Below, piece after piece: positions 1 through 7,733 of a stretch of DNA of 64,000 bases. The DNA comes from Limnospira platensis (GTDB taxonomy: Bacteria; Cyanobacteriota; Cyanobacteriia; Cyanobacteriales; Microcoleaceae): the NCBI RefSeq assembly GCF_046480435.1, contig NZ_PKGC01000006.1. One strand, 5' to 3'. The notes below the pieces were generated by a model. That model ran no database searches. It was given only the letters and a program-made list of their open reading frames with translations, and was not told the DNA's origin. A program made the position numbers and the translations under genes. Every line of letters starts with the position of its first letter. The first letter of the stretch is position 1.

Positions 1-150
1 AAGAGCAAATCCATAAATTCCTTTAACCAGAGAGCGATCGCCATAATTTCTTGAGCAGAGCATCATACCATGGGGATCGAGGTTGAAAAAAATTCGGAAA
101 CCGACTACATTAGTTAACAGAACTTAACAAGCAAAAATTAACCTGCATTT

Positions 151-1023
151 ATGCAATGCCTGATTACCCGTCGCGCCCAGTTTTCAGCCAGTCACCGTTA
201 CTGGTTGCCAGAACTAAGCGAAGCCGAAAATTTTGCCAAATTTGGACAAACAGCCCGCGCCCCCGGTCACGGCCATAATTATGTCCTGTATGTTTCAATG
301 GTAGGGGAACTAGACGAATATGGCATGGTACTTAACCTGTCGAACGTCAAACATACCATTAGGAGTGAAGTTACCGAACCCCTAGATTTTTCATTCCTCA
401 ATGAAGCATGGCCGGAATTTCAGCACACCCTACCCACAACTGAATTTCTGGCTTATTTAATTTGGCATCGTTTAGCCCCCCATTTACCCCTAACCAACAT
501 TCAACTATTTGAACACCCCCAACTTTGGGCAGATTATCAAGGAAACGCCATGGAAGCATATCTAACCATCAGCACCCACTTTAGCGCGGCTCATCGCCTA
601 GCTCACCCTCTCCTGAATGATGAGGATAACTCGAAAATTTATGGCAAATGCGCCCGTCCTCACGGTCACGGACACAATTATCACCTAGAAGTTACCATTC
701 GTGGTCAAATTGACCCCCGCACGGGTATGATTGCGGATTTAGGGGCTGTGCAGAAGGCGATCGATGATTATGTGGTTGAACCCTTCGATCATACTTTCCT
801 CAACAAAGATATTCCCTACTTTGCTAAGGTCGTACCAACCGCTGAAAATATTGCCGTTTATATCCGTGAATTGCTGCAAAATCCCATTGATGAATTAGGA
901 GCCAATCTCCATAAAATCAAGTTGATTGAAAGCCCTAACAATTCCTGTGAGGTCTACTGCACACCATCGGAACATCAAACTCCTCTAGCCAGCCATCGAG
1001 AACCGGTAGCAGTAGGTGCATAA
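151..1023 (+). CDS. Tandem-domain 6-pyruvoyl-tetrahydropterin synthase / QueD-like protein
   Basis: 290 aa made of two PTPS/QueD domains (about 1-133 and 134-275), where the family is normally a single domain of about 120 aa. The C-terminal domain has the zinc triad H148, H173, H175 and the catalytic cysteine C167 in GKCARPHGHGHNY. The N-terminal domain keeps the histidines H15, H40 and H42 but has threonine (T34) where the cysteine should be, in GQTARAPGHGHNY. The known family role is conversion of dihydroneopterin triphosphate to 6-carboxy- or 6-pyruvoyl-tetrahydropterin on the queuosine or pterin pathways. I infer that only the second domain is catalytically complete and that the first is structural or regulatory. 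No other queuosine genes lie beside it. A strong terminator follows. Confidence 0.85.
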   Translation: MQCLITRRAQFSASHRYWLPELSEAENFAKFGQTARAPGHGHNYVLYVSMVGELDEYGMVLNLSNVKHTIRSEVTEPLDFSFLNEAWPEFQHTLPTTEFLAYLIWHRLAPHLPLTNIQLFEHPQLWADYQGNAMEAYLTISTHFSAAHRLAHPLLNDEDNSKIYGKCARPHGHGHNYHLEVTIRGQIDPRTGMIADLGAVQKAIDDYVVEPFDHTFLNKDIPYFAKVVPTAENIAVYIRELLQNPIDELGANLHKIKLIESPNNSCEVYCTPSEHQTPLASHREPVAVGA

Positions 1024-1065
1024 GAGATATCAAGCCCGATATCAATTAGTCTAATGTTTTACTGT

Positions 1066-1094
1066 AAAAAGCAGGTATTTTGCCTGCTTTTTTT
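1066..1094 (+). terminator. Rho-independent terminator after the QueD-like gene
   Basis: AAAAAGCAGG and CCTGCTTTTTTT form a perfect stem around a short TATTTTG loop and end in a run of seven T. It lies 43 nt after the stop codon at 1023. Confidence 0.85.
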
Positions 1095-1376
1095 GGTGTG
1101 GCTATCAAATCCAAATCGATAGTTTTTCCTGGGGGGTCGGGGATGCTATGGCGACCAGAAACTTTGATGATGGTTGCTCAACCGGATTGACTCTTAACCA
1201 ATCCTCAACTCCCTAGATTATAACTATCAATTTCCTGACCTGCAAAAATTGGGGCGTAATTATGAACTAGCTAAGACACTCCCCCTGAGTTTAAAGGATA
1301 TTAAACCGGGGGGGAGTCACTATTTAGCTATCCGTTATCCATCCCCCTAATCATCAAGCAAGAGTGAGTTATATCC
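1095..1376. other. Intergenic region with one G/C-rich hairpin
   Basis: No credible gene. An inverted repeat ACTCCCCC (1278-1285) / GGGGGAGT (1310-1317) lies 60-100 nt before the next start codon and could structure the leader of the TPR gene. Nothing else was recognised. Confidence 0.4.
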
Positions 1377-3287
1377 ATGAGGCTATCGACCCTAACACTG
1401 TTGACTCTGACTGCGCTTGCAGCTAACGAATTCCTAAATCCGGCAACTGCCGCCCCTAAGTTAACATCTGGTTCTAATCCGGTTGGTGATACGGAAAATT
1501 TGGTTGATAAAATTGATATCGAAATTAGCCAAGTTGAACTGACTCCCACTGTTGGCACCCCGGAAACTTGGAGCCGGCCAGAATTAGCTGAGGATTCATC
1601 ATTAACAACAGATGAAGTGGTATTTATAGCCTCAGCTTCCCCATCTTTGTCACTGGCTCAGGTTAGCCCTTCTGTAGCTAATTCTGAATTTGGCTACACG
1701 ATTATATTACTCAATACTTTGCTGTTAATTTCTACTTTATCACCGACTTTAACTTTGATGTTTTTCTGGTTGGTGCGGCGCTTAGTGATTCGAGAGTTGG
1801 TGAGTGAAACTAACAAAAGATTAGATAAATTGGATGGTTTAGAATCACAACTAAAAAAATCTCATTATCAGTCTAAAAAATTGGTTAAAGATTTAGAAAT
1901 GCAGTTGAAAGTAGCACAAAAGTCTATTCATTTTTTAAGGAAAGAGGTTGAGGCTTCCCAGGTATCGATTCAAGAACTAGAAAATCTGAAGTTACAGTAT
2001 CTTAGACAGGTACAACAGATGATGGTGGAGCTGCAAAATTATAAAAATCAGGCGATGGAACAGGTTAATACGCCAGCCTTACCAGTTTCTGCGCCACCTA
2101 TCTCTAAGCCGATATCAAAATCTCCATCTAATCATGATAATCATGAATTACGATTACCTCCTAAGCATCCGCATACTTCTCAGCCTTTAATTGCGGATGA
2201 TTTCCTGAAAAAGGGGGAAGCTCTAATTAATGAACGTCAATATAAACAAGCGATCGCTTCTTGCGATCGGGCTTTGGAAATTAACCCTGATTTAGATGAG
2301 GCTTGGTATCAAAAGGGTAATGCTTTGGTGCAGCTAAAACAATATTCTGAGGCTTTGGAGTGTTATGATCGCACGTTAAAGATTCAGCCTAAGCGGTCAG
2401 ATGCTTGGTATAATCGGGGTAATGTTTTGGTGCGTTTAAAACGTTATTCCCAGGCTCTTTCAGCCTATAATCAGGCGTTAAAGATTCAGCCTAATGATTA
2501 TGCGGCTTGGCACAATCGGGGGGCTTTACTGCGTAAATTTCAGAAGTATGAGCAGGCTTTAGAGTCTTATGATCGGGCGATTAAGCTGGAAGCGAATCAT
2601 TATGAAACTTGGCATAATCGAGGTAATGTTTTAAGTCAATTAAAACGCTATCAGGAAGCTATATCATCTTATGATCGGGCGATTCAAATTAATCCAGGTC
2701 AGTTTGATATTTGGGCAAATCGAGGGATGGCTTTATGTCATATTAATCAATATTCGGAGGCTCTATCTTGCTATGAACAGGCGATATCTCTGAATTCTAA
2801 GGAGCCAGAACTTTGGATTTCTCAGGGGGGAGTTTTAGTAAAATTAGCACGTCATGAAGAGGCTGTGATTTGTTATGATCGGGCGATTAGCCTGAAATCG
2901 GATAGCTATGAGGCTTGGATGGGGCGAGGTGAGATTTTAACGGCTTTAAAACAGTATGAACAGGCGCTGGCTAATTGGGATCGGGTGATTGCTTTACAGC
3001 CAGATGCTTATCAGGCTTGGTGTCAACGGGGAATCTGTTTAGAGAAGTTGGAACGACATGATGATGCGATCGCTTGTTTTGATACGGCGATTGCTTTGAA
3101 GCCAGATCATGCGGAAAGTTGGCGACACAGGGGCGCTTTATTATCCCGACTGAAAAAATATCAGGAGGCGATCGCTTCTTTAGGAAAAGCTATTTCGATT
3201 CAAAAAGAGTTACGCAATGGCAAAAAAGCGGCTAATAGTTCTCAATCGATAGGTGATAATAATGGTTTCTCACCTGTTCCGGCTTAA
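1377..3287 (+). CDS. Membrane-anchored coiled-coil protein with about ten TPR repeats
   Basis: 636 aa. The N-terminus (1-25) resembles a secretion signal ending in alanines. A strongly hydrophobic segment at about 105-135 is followed by charged residues (FFWLVRRLVIREL). A Glu/Lys/Gln-rich coiled coil spans about 140-225, then a proline-rich linker, then regular 34-residue TPR units from about 275 to 620, each with the AWYNRGN / A...YDRAI pattern. TPRs mediate protein contacts; no enzymatic domain is visible. The gene stands alone, downstream of a terminator. The start has only a weak ribosome site. I infer a scaffold protein; a specific function cannot be assigned. Confidence 0.8.
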   Translation: MRLSTLTLLTLTALAANEFLNPATAAPKLTSGSNPVGDTENLVDKIDIEISQVELTPTVGTPETWSRPELAEDSSLTTDEVVFIASASPSLSLAQVSPSVANSEFGYTIILLNTLLLISTLSPTLTLMFFWLVRRLVIRELVSETNKRLDKLDGLESQLKKSHYQSKKLVKDLEMQLKVAQKSIHFLRKEVEASQVSIQELENLKLQYLRQVQQMMVELQNYKNQAMEQVNTPALPVSAPPISKPISKSPSNHDNHELRLPPKHPHTSQPLIADDFLKKGEALINERQYKQAIASCDRALEINPDLDEAWYQKGNALVQLKQYSEALECYDRTLKIQPKRSDAWYNRGNVLVRLKRYSQALSAYNQALKIQPNDYAAWHNRGALLRKFQKYEQALESYDRAIKLEANHYETWHNRGNVLSQLKRYQEAISSYDRAIQINPGQFDIWANRGMALCHINQYSEALSCYEQAISLNSKEPELWISQGGVLVKLARHEEAVICYDRAISLKSDSYEAWMGRGEILTALKQYEQALANWDRVIALQPDAYQAWCQRGICLEKLERHDDAIACFDTAIALKPDHAESWRHRGALLSRLKKYQEAIASLGKAISIQKELRNGKKAANSSQSIGDNNGFSPVPA

Positions 3288-3384
3288 TAGATGGAAAGCT
3301 GTTAATAAGTTGAGATGTTGATGAAGGCGATCGCTCGGTTAAGGTGGCGATCGTCTTAAAATTTGTAATTGTCCAGTATTGGGC

Positions 3385-3412
3385 AAAAAAATCCCCCAGC
3401 CGAAGCCGGGGG
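3385..3412 (-). terminator. Rho-independent terminator with UUCG tetraloop (minus strand)
   Basis: Read on the minus strand, CCCCCGGC-TTCG-GCTGGGGG (one G-T pair) is followed by ATTTTTTT. It lies about 140 nt beyond the stop of the minus-strand gene that ends at 3554, so it ends either that transcript or a separate small RNA. Confidence 0.8.
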
Positions 3413-3484
3413 AAAACCATCAGGGTGCATCTACTTTTTCCTATTCCTGTCGGAGATGAAGCACTCCGGGAAATTTGAGAAAAA
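3385..3484 (-). ncRNA. Candidate small RNA of about 100 nt
   Basis: On the minus strand a TATATT box (3496-3491) could be a -10 element for a start near 3484. The following 100 nt carry a small hairpin (CGGAG...CTCCG, 3468-3451) and end in the strong UUCG terminator at 3412-3385. No reading frame fits. It could equally be the 3' UTR of the gene upstream (3554-3838). I do not recognise a named sRNA family. Confidence 0.35.
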
Positions 3485-3501
3485 ATTGTGAATATAACAA
3501 A

Positions 3502-3529
3502 GTCCCTACAATCCGACGACCGTAGGGAC
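3502..3529. repeat. 8-bp perfect inverted repeat
   Basis: GTCCCTAC (3502-3509) and GTAGGGAC (3522-3529) surround a 12-nt loop just past the stop of the minus-strand gene at 3554. It may be a processing or attenuation hairpin between that gene and the candidate sRNA. No T-run follows. Confidence 0.5.
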
Positions 3530-3553
3530 CAGACTATGACGTACCAAAAGGTT

Positions 3554-3838
3554 CTAGGCGATGATGGTGTCCCAATTAACATCAAACACAGCCACCGTTG
3601 TATTCTTAACCGATATTTTAATTTGATGAGCCAGTCGCATCAGAACAACAGGTTCCTGAATTAGCGATGGGGAGGATTTTACAGCGTCTGCGATGTCCTG
3701 GTTCATGCACTGAATATGCAAAACACCCCACCGCCTATAGACTTTACACTGTCCCAAGGGTCTAAGCTGTTGCAATTCGGCTTCGTTTTCTCGATAGAAA
3801 TCCCAAATCAGCCGTGTTAACTGTGAAGGTTGTTTCAT
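3554..3838 (-). CDS. Small conserved cyanobacterial protein, unknown function
   Basis: 94 aa with no signal peptide or membrane segment. The composition is that of a folded soluble protein: an N-terminal helix (LTRLIWDFYRENEAELQQL), then YRRWGVLHIQC, which looks like a beta strand. I cannot name a domain. It is the longest frame in this stretch, keeps normal codon use, and is followed on its own strand by hairpins and a good terminator. Its start context (CATAGCGTGA-ATGAAAC) is almost the same as that of the SLC12-type transporter gene at 9962. Confidence 0.6.
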   Translation of the reverse strand: MKQPSQLTRLIWDFYRENEAELQQLRPLGQCKVYRRWGVLHIQCMNQDIADAVKSSPSLIQEPVVLMRLAHQIKISVKNTTVAVFDVNWDTIIA

Positions 3839-4211
3839 ATCACGCTATGCCATTGACATCACATTAGGTTGGTTATAGTTCTAATTGAAACTCAAATTTC
3901 CCGTCACAGCAGGACCCTGACACAAGACTTAATAACAAATCCCGGCCAAAATTTGAGCCTAAAAAACCCCAAGTCAGTGTTGACAAGACTTTTAGGCGAT
4001 CGCCCAGTTGAGATTTTGTAACAATATTGGCAACGATATTTAAAAGATATTTACAAAACTCGGTCGAAGCTATCATGTGCCCGATTTGAGTAGCAATTAC
4101 CGAAAATCGTGACCAGGATCATATATGCCACTAGGTCTCTACCCATGATATGATTTAAGTTTTGCAAGTACCCCTTAACACACAACTTGAATAGGAAGGA
4201 GAACCCGGATT
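3839..4211. promoter_or_regulatory. ilvC upstream region
   Basis: 373 nt without a convincing gene; a 67-codon minus-strand frame here shows no family signal. The end carries a good ribosome site, AGGAAGGAG (4194-4202), just before the ilvC ATG. I could not identify a promoter or regulator site with confidence. Confidence 0.5.
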
Positions 4212-5210
4212 ATGGCCCGTATGTACTACGATGCCGATGCCAACCTAGATCTATTGGCAGGTAAAACCATTGCAATTGTCGGCTATGGCTCCCAAGGCCA
4301 TGCCCATGCCCTGAACCTTAAAGATAGTGGCATGAACGTCATCGTCGGGCTATATCCAGGGAGTAAGTCAGCCACTAAAGCCAAAGATGCCGGCTTAACA
4401 GTTTATCCGGTAGATGAAGCGGCTAAAATTGCCGATCTAATTATGATCCTCCTACCGGATGAAGTGCAGAAAACCGTCTACAAAAACGAAATCGAACCCA
4501 ATCTCAGCGAAGGCAAAACCCTAGCATTTGCCCACGGGTTTAATATCCATTTTGGTCAAGTTGTCCCCCCAGAGAATGTAGACGTGATCATGGTAGCGCC
4601 CAAAGGTCCTGGACACCTGGTGCGCCGTACATATCAAGAAGGACAGGGGGTTCCTTGTCTGTTTGCGGTTTATCAGGATGCGTCAGGACAAGCACGCGAT
4701 CGCGCTATGGCCTATGCTAAAGGTATTGGTGGCACTCGTGGTGGCATCTTGGAAACCACATTCCGGGAAGAGACAGAAACCGACCTATTTGGCGAGCAGG
4801 CGGTTCTCTGTGGTGGTTTAAGTGCCCTTATTAAAGCTGGATTTGAGACCCTTGTAGAGGCCGGATATCAGCCGGAATTAGCCTATTTTGAATGCCTCCA
4901 CGAAGTCAAACTGATTGTAGATTTAGTGGTTGAGGGTGGTTTGGCTCAAATGCGCGATAGTATCTCCAATACGGCCGAATATGGAGATTATACTCGCGGC
5001 CCCCGTGTAATTACAGATGCTACCCGCGCAGAAATGCGTAAGATCCTCAAAGAGATCCAAACAGGTCAGTTTGCGCGGGAGTTTGTGTTAGAAAATCAAT
5101 CTGGTAAAGCCGGGTTTACCGCCATGCGCCGCCAGGAAGCCGAACATCCTATCGAGGAAGTTGGTCATGACCTGCGGGCGATGTTTAGCTGGCTGAAAAA
5201 GAAAGCCTAA
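4212..5210 (+). CDS. ilvC: Ketol-acid reductoisomerase (NADP+)
   Basis: 332 aa, the usual size of class I KARI. It catalyses the second common step of valine, leucine and isoleucine synthesis: isomerisation and NADPH-dependent reduction of acetolactate and acetohydroxybutyrate, with Mg2+, in the cytosol. The N-terminal Rossmann motif GYGSQGHAHALNL (about 24-36) is intact, as are the acidic Mg2+ site (ETDLFGEQ, about 190-197) and the C-terminal all-helical knotted domain (TAEYGDYTRGPRV). The start is fixed by a strong AGGAAGGAG ribosome site. It is a single gene with no other ilv or leu genes nearby, as is usual in cyanobacteria. Confidence 0.97.
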   Translation: MARMYYDADANLDLLAGKTIAIVGYGSQGHAHALNLKDSGMNVIVGLYPGSKSATKAKDAGLTVYPVDEAAKIADLIMILLPDEVQKTVYKNEIEPNLSEGKTLAFAHGFNIHFGQVVPPENVDVIMVAPKGPGHLVRRTYQEGQGVPCLFAVYQDASGQARDRAMAYAKGIGGTRGGILETTFREETETDLFGEQAVLCGGLSALIKAGFETLVEAGYQPELAYFECLHEVKLIVDLVVEGGLAQMRDSISNTAEYGDYTRGPRVITDATRAEMRKILKEIQTGQFAREFVLENQSGKAGFTAMRRQEAEHPIEEVGHDLRAMFSWLKKKA

Positions 5211-5262
5211 GATAGCCACGGGGAGAGAGTAGCCCGGTAAACTTATAGGCTGACTTTTTGCC

Positions 5263-5496
5263 TTAATTACCGCTATTTTCTGGCGTTGTATTCTGTAACT
5301 GTTCGACATCCCTTTCCCGTTCTTCGTTGAAATTATGGGGGGTTAGCCAGTCGGGAACCAGCCCAATTAAAAATTCGCGGCTGGTTTTACTAGCGCCCCG
5401 CACTGGGTCGGGTAGGAAGGTAAAACCATCAGCAGAGGTAATAAAGGTAACAATTAGGGCGAATACTATCAGCCCTAGAATTTTTTTAGGAGTCAT
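5263..5496 (-). CDS. Small secreted or single-pass membrane protein, unknown
   Basis: 77 aa. Residues 1-25 (KKILGLIVFALIVTFITSADG) form a signal peptide or membrane anchor. The remainder is polar, with a PDPVRGASKTSREFLIGLVPDWLTP core and an acidic tail. It is convergent with ilvC, 52 nt away. I recognise no domain. Its hydrophobic start followed by a well-composed mature part argues for a real gene. Confidence 0.55.
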   Translation of the reverse strand: MTPKKILGLIVFALIVTFITSADGFTFLPDPVRGASKTSREFLIGLVPDWLTPHNFNEERERDVEQLQNTTPENSGN

Positions 5497-5548
5497 ATCA
5501 ACTGATTGGGGTTAAGATTTACTGGGGTTACTGATATTGATAGATTAT

Positions 5549-5571
5549 AGATATAGCAATTTACTATATCT
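5549..5571. repeat. 8-bp palindromic hairpin in divergent intergenic space
   Basis: AGATATAG (5549-5556) and CTATATCT (5564-5571) are perfect complements around a 7-nt loop. It lies between the divergent genes starting at 5496 (minus) and 5729 (plus), so it is a possible operator. No regulator can be assigned. Confidence 0.4.
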
Positions 5572-5728
5572 GACGGTAGATGCCAGGAATGCCTGTTCCC
5601 TGTTTTTGGTTCCCTGATGATAGTTCTATCTTAACCTGTGTAACTACCTCCTAGCTTACTTCGCCTACCAGCCCCAGTCCTAGGAGGAGCAAGGCTTCGA
5701 TTATCTGATGAGCTTATCGTAAATTACT

Positions 5729-6058
5729 ATGGCTGATGTTTTAGAAACTCCCGAACAACAAATTGCTGTGATTGAAGCCAATGCCGAGAAAATATCGGAA
5801 ATGAGCGATCGCGGCTACAAAAACAGTGGAGAAAAAGGAACAGTGGTGCTGTTGCGCCAGTTGGAGAATAACTCGACGGAGTTGGAAGAATGGCAATTCC
5901 AATACCGTCCTATGAGTAGTCTTGATTCTATGCTGTCGGATTGGAAACAGATGAAATTGCAAGAGATGCTCATTGCTTATAACCCTGATGTATCTGTGGT
6001 TTGCACTTTTCTTTATCCTAATGGAACTCATACTAGCTACCATTTTGGCAAAGTTTAG
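5729..6058 (+). CDS. Conserved hypothetical protein
   Basis: 109 aa, soluble. It has an acidic N-terminal helix (EQQIAVIEANAEKI), then alternating strands (GTVVLLRQLENNST, EWQFQYRPMSS, VSVVCTFLYPNGTHTSYHFGKV) that look like a small beta-rich domain. No catalytic motif is visible. Its stop overlaps by 4 nt the tail of the convergent hydrolase gene at 6055. Function unknown. Confidence 0.6.
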   Translation: MADVLETPEQQIAVIEANAEKISEMSDRGYKNSGEKGTVVLLRQLENNSTELEEWQFQYRPMSSLDSMLSDWKQMKLQEMLIAYNPDVSVVCTFLYPNGTHTSYHFGKV

Positions 6059-7698
6059 GGTAACTGGTCTTTGAGAAATGAATCAACGAGGATCTGCATA
6101 GGTTCGGGAATTTCGGTGAGTAGCCGCACTGGAAAGGCATCGGTAGAAATAAACTCAAAGTATTCTGGGGTGAGAAAAATTTGATATTTTTCGGCTTCTG
6201 GTGTTAACTGTGCGGCCATGGCTAGGGTAAAGGCTTTGACATAGTTTTGGATATCGGCGGCGGCTAGACCTGCTACTTCATCACCAGATAGGGGTGTACT
6301 GGGAACGCGGGATTGATCTAAAACAAAATCGGGGTCTTTGGCGCTGAGGTGGGTTCCCCCCAAAACTCCAACTAACCATTTAGGTGCGGGAATTTGGGGA
6401 AATATGGCGATTTGGTCGGATAAGGCGGGGGTGAGTTTATCGGCGGAGGTGGAAAAAATGAGGGTGGGAACTCGGATTTGAGTTAGTCCGGTTTCACCAA
6501 AGATTAAGGATGCGGTAGGATTAAGGGCGATCGCTGCTTTGATGCGAGGATCATATAGCCTATAGCGATCGCCTGGTAGTTCAGTGGCGATACATTGGGT
6601 AATTTGTCCGGAACTTAAAGTAATTGCGTCCTGCTGACAGCGCTGGCGTAGGGAGTCGAGTTGAAACTCTCCCCCAGCTATAGTTAAAGCTGTACCACCA
6701 CCGAGGGAATAACCAATCACTAAAACCCGGTTAGGATTAAGGCTACGTTCTATAACTCCACCGGTTTGGGTGAGTTGAGTTAACTGATCGAGAACAAAAC
6801 TAATATCCTGGGGACGTTCTAACAACTCCTGTGGTTGCATTGCCAGATTTTGGCTAATATAGGTCTGGTTACTGCCGGGATGTTCTAAGGTGACGAAAGC
6901 ATAGCCGTGGGATGCTAGGTGGCGGGCTACATATTGTAATTCGTTGCGAACGGAACCGCGACCGTGGGTAAACAGTACCACAGGGCGATCGCTGGTGACG
7001 GCTTCTGACCAATAAATATCTACATCAATGGTGCGGTTTCTGGCTGTATCCTCAAAGGTATGGGTAGTGGTGATCACTTGGTGAGGACCTGGTTGGGTGG
7101 GGTCTAGGGGGAGGGTTAAATTAGCATCTGTGGGTCCTAATTGTTGGACTATTTCCACCATAAACTGCTGAGTCCGCCAAAAGGAACGGTTGAGGCGACT
7201 AAACACATCAAAGGCGACATCGATATCAATTCTCAATTCTGGGTTAGGGTAGCTTTGTAAAAACCCTAGTATTGATAACCCAGACTCGCTTTCGGCGGCT
7301 TCTAATAGGGCGGTTTTAATGTCTGCGCCTCGGGTTTGGGGGTCCTGAGTGCGGGTAATGGTGGCAATTTCGTCAAGGATGTTTTCGCCAATTTGGGTTG
7401 TCAGTAAATTGCGGACGGCGGTGGGTGGGATGCCTATTTGGGAATTGAAAGCGGCCAGGACTTGTTGTTTTTGTTGAGCAGACAAAAACAGTTCATAACC
7501 TCGGAGTCCGGGGGGAGCTTTTCCGGTGTTGGCTAATATTTCTAAATCTTCGATCGCCAAGGACAGGGACATAATCCCTTGGCGAACTATAATTGTTTCT
7601 GCTGCCTTCACTGGGGTAGCGATCGCAATATGAGTCCCCAATGCGATCGCCGAAAGTACAGCTAACTTTAACCTAGACCATTGAAAGTTCAGCCCCAT
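6055..7698 (-). CDS. Secreted alpha/beta hydrolase with N-terminal DUF1400-like region
   Basis: 547 aa. It begins with a signal peptide (about 1-32, ending PVKAAE). Then comes an all-alpha region about 33-180 rich in AFNSQIGIP / LLTTQIGENIL, typical of the DUF1400 domain that precedes cyanobacterial dienelactone-hydrolase-like proteins. The alpha/beta-hydrolase core has the oxyanion segment FTHGRGS, the nucleophile elbow VIGYSLGGGTA (about residue 330) and a late histidine in GGTHLS. The substrate is unknown; an esterase or lipase role in the periplasm is inferred. It lies 35 nt after the SLC12-type transporter gene on the same strand, so the two may be cotranscribed. Confidence 0.8.
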   Translation of the reverse strand: MGLNFQWSRLKLAVLSAIALGTHIAIATPVKAAETIIVRQGIMSLSLAIEDLEILANTGKAPPGLRGYELFLSAQQKQQVLAAFNSQIGIPPTAVRNLLTTQIGENILDEIATITRTQDPQTRGADIKTALLEAAESESGLSILGFLQSYPNPELRIDIDVAFDVFSRLNRSFWRTQQFMVEIVQQLGPTDANLTLPLDPTQPGPHQVITTTHTFEDTARNRTIDVDIYWSEAVTSDRPVVLFTHGRGSVRNELQYVARHLASHGYAFVTLEHPGSNQTYISQNLAMQPQELLERPQDISFVLDQLTQLTQTGGVIERSLNPNRVLVIGYSLGGGTALTIAGGEFQLDSLRQRCQQDAITLSSGQITQCIATELPGDRYRLYDPRIKAAIALNPTASLIFGETGLTQIRVPTLIFSTSADKLTPALSDQIAIFPQIPAPKWLVGVLGGTHLSAKDPDFVLDQSRVPSTPLSGDEVAGLAAADIQNYVKAFTLAMAAQLTPEAEKYQIFLTPEYFEFISTDAFPVRLLTEIPEPMQILVDSFLKDQLP

Positions 7699-7733
7699 GA
7701 CACCTCAGATTACTTGTTGAAAAAAAAGTGAAC

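Noticed and set aside
1..150. Possible start of a minus-strand gene running off the left edge
   Set aside because: Two short open frames (from about 70 and about 50) exist, but there is no ribosome site and too little sequence to support either.
3232..3585. 117-codon minus-strand frame
   Set aside because: Crosses a strong terminator hairpin and the end of the 94-aa gene; composition not protein-like.
3873..4076. 67-codon minus-strand frame upstream of ilvC
   Set aside because: No ribosome site, no family signal, and lies in the ilvC control region.
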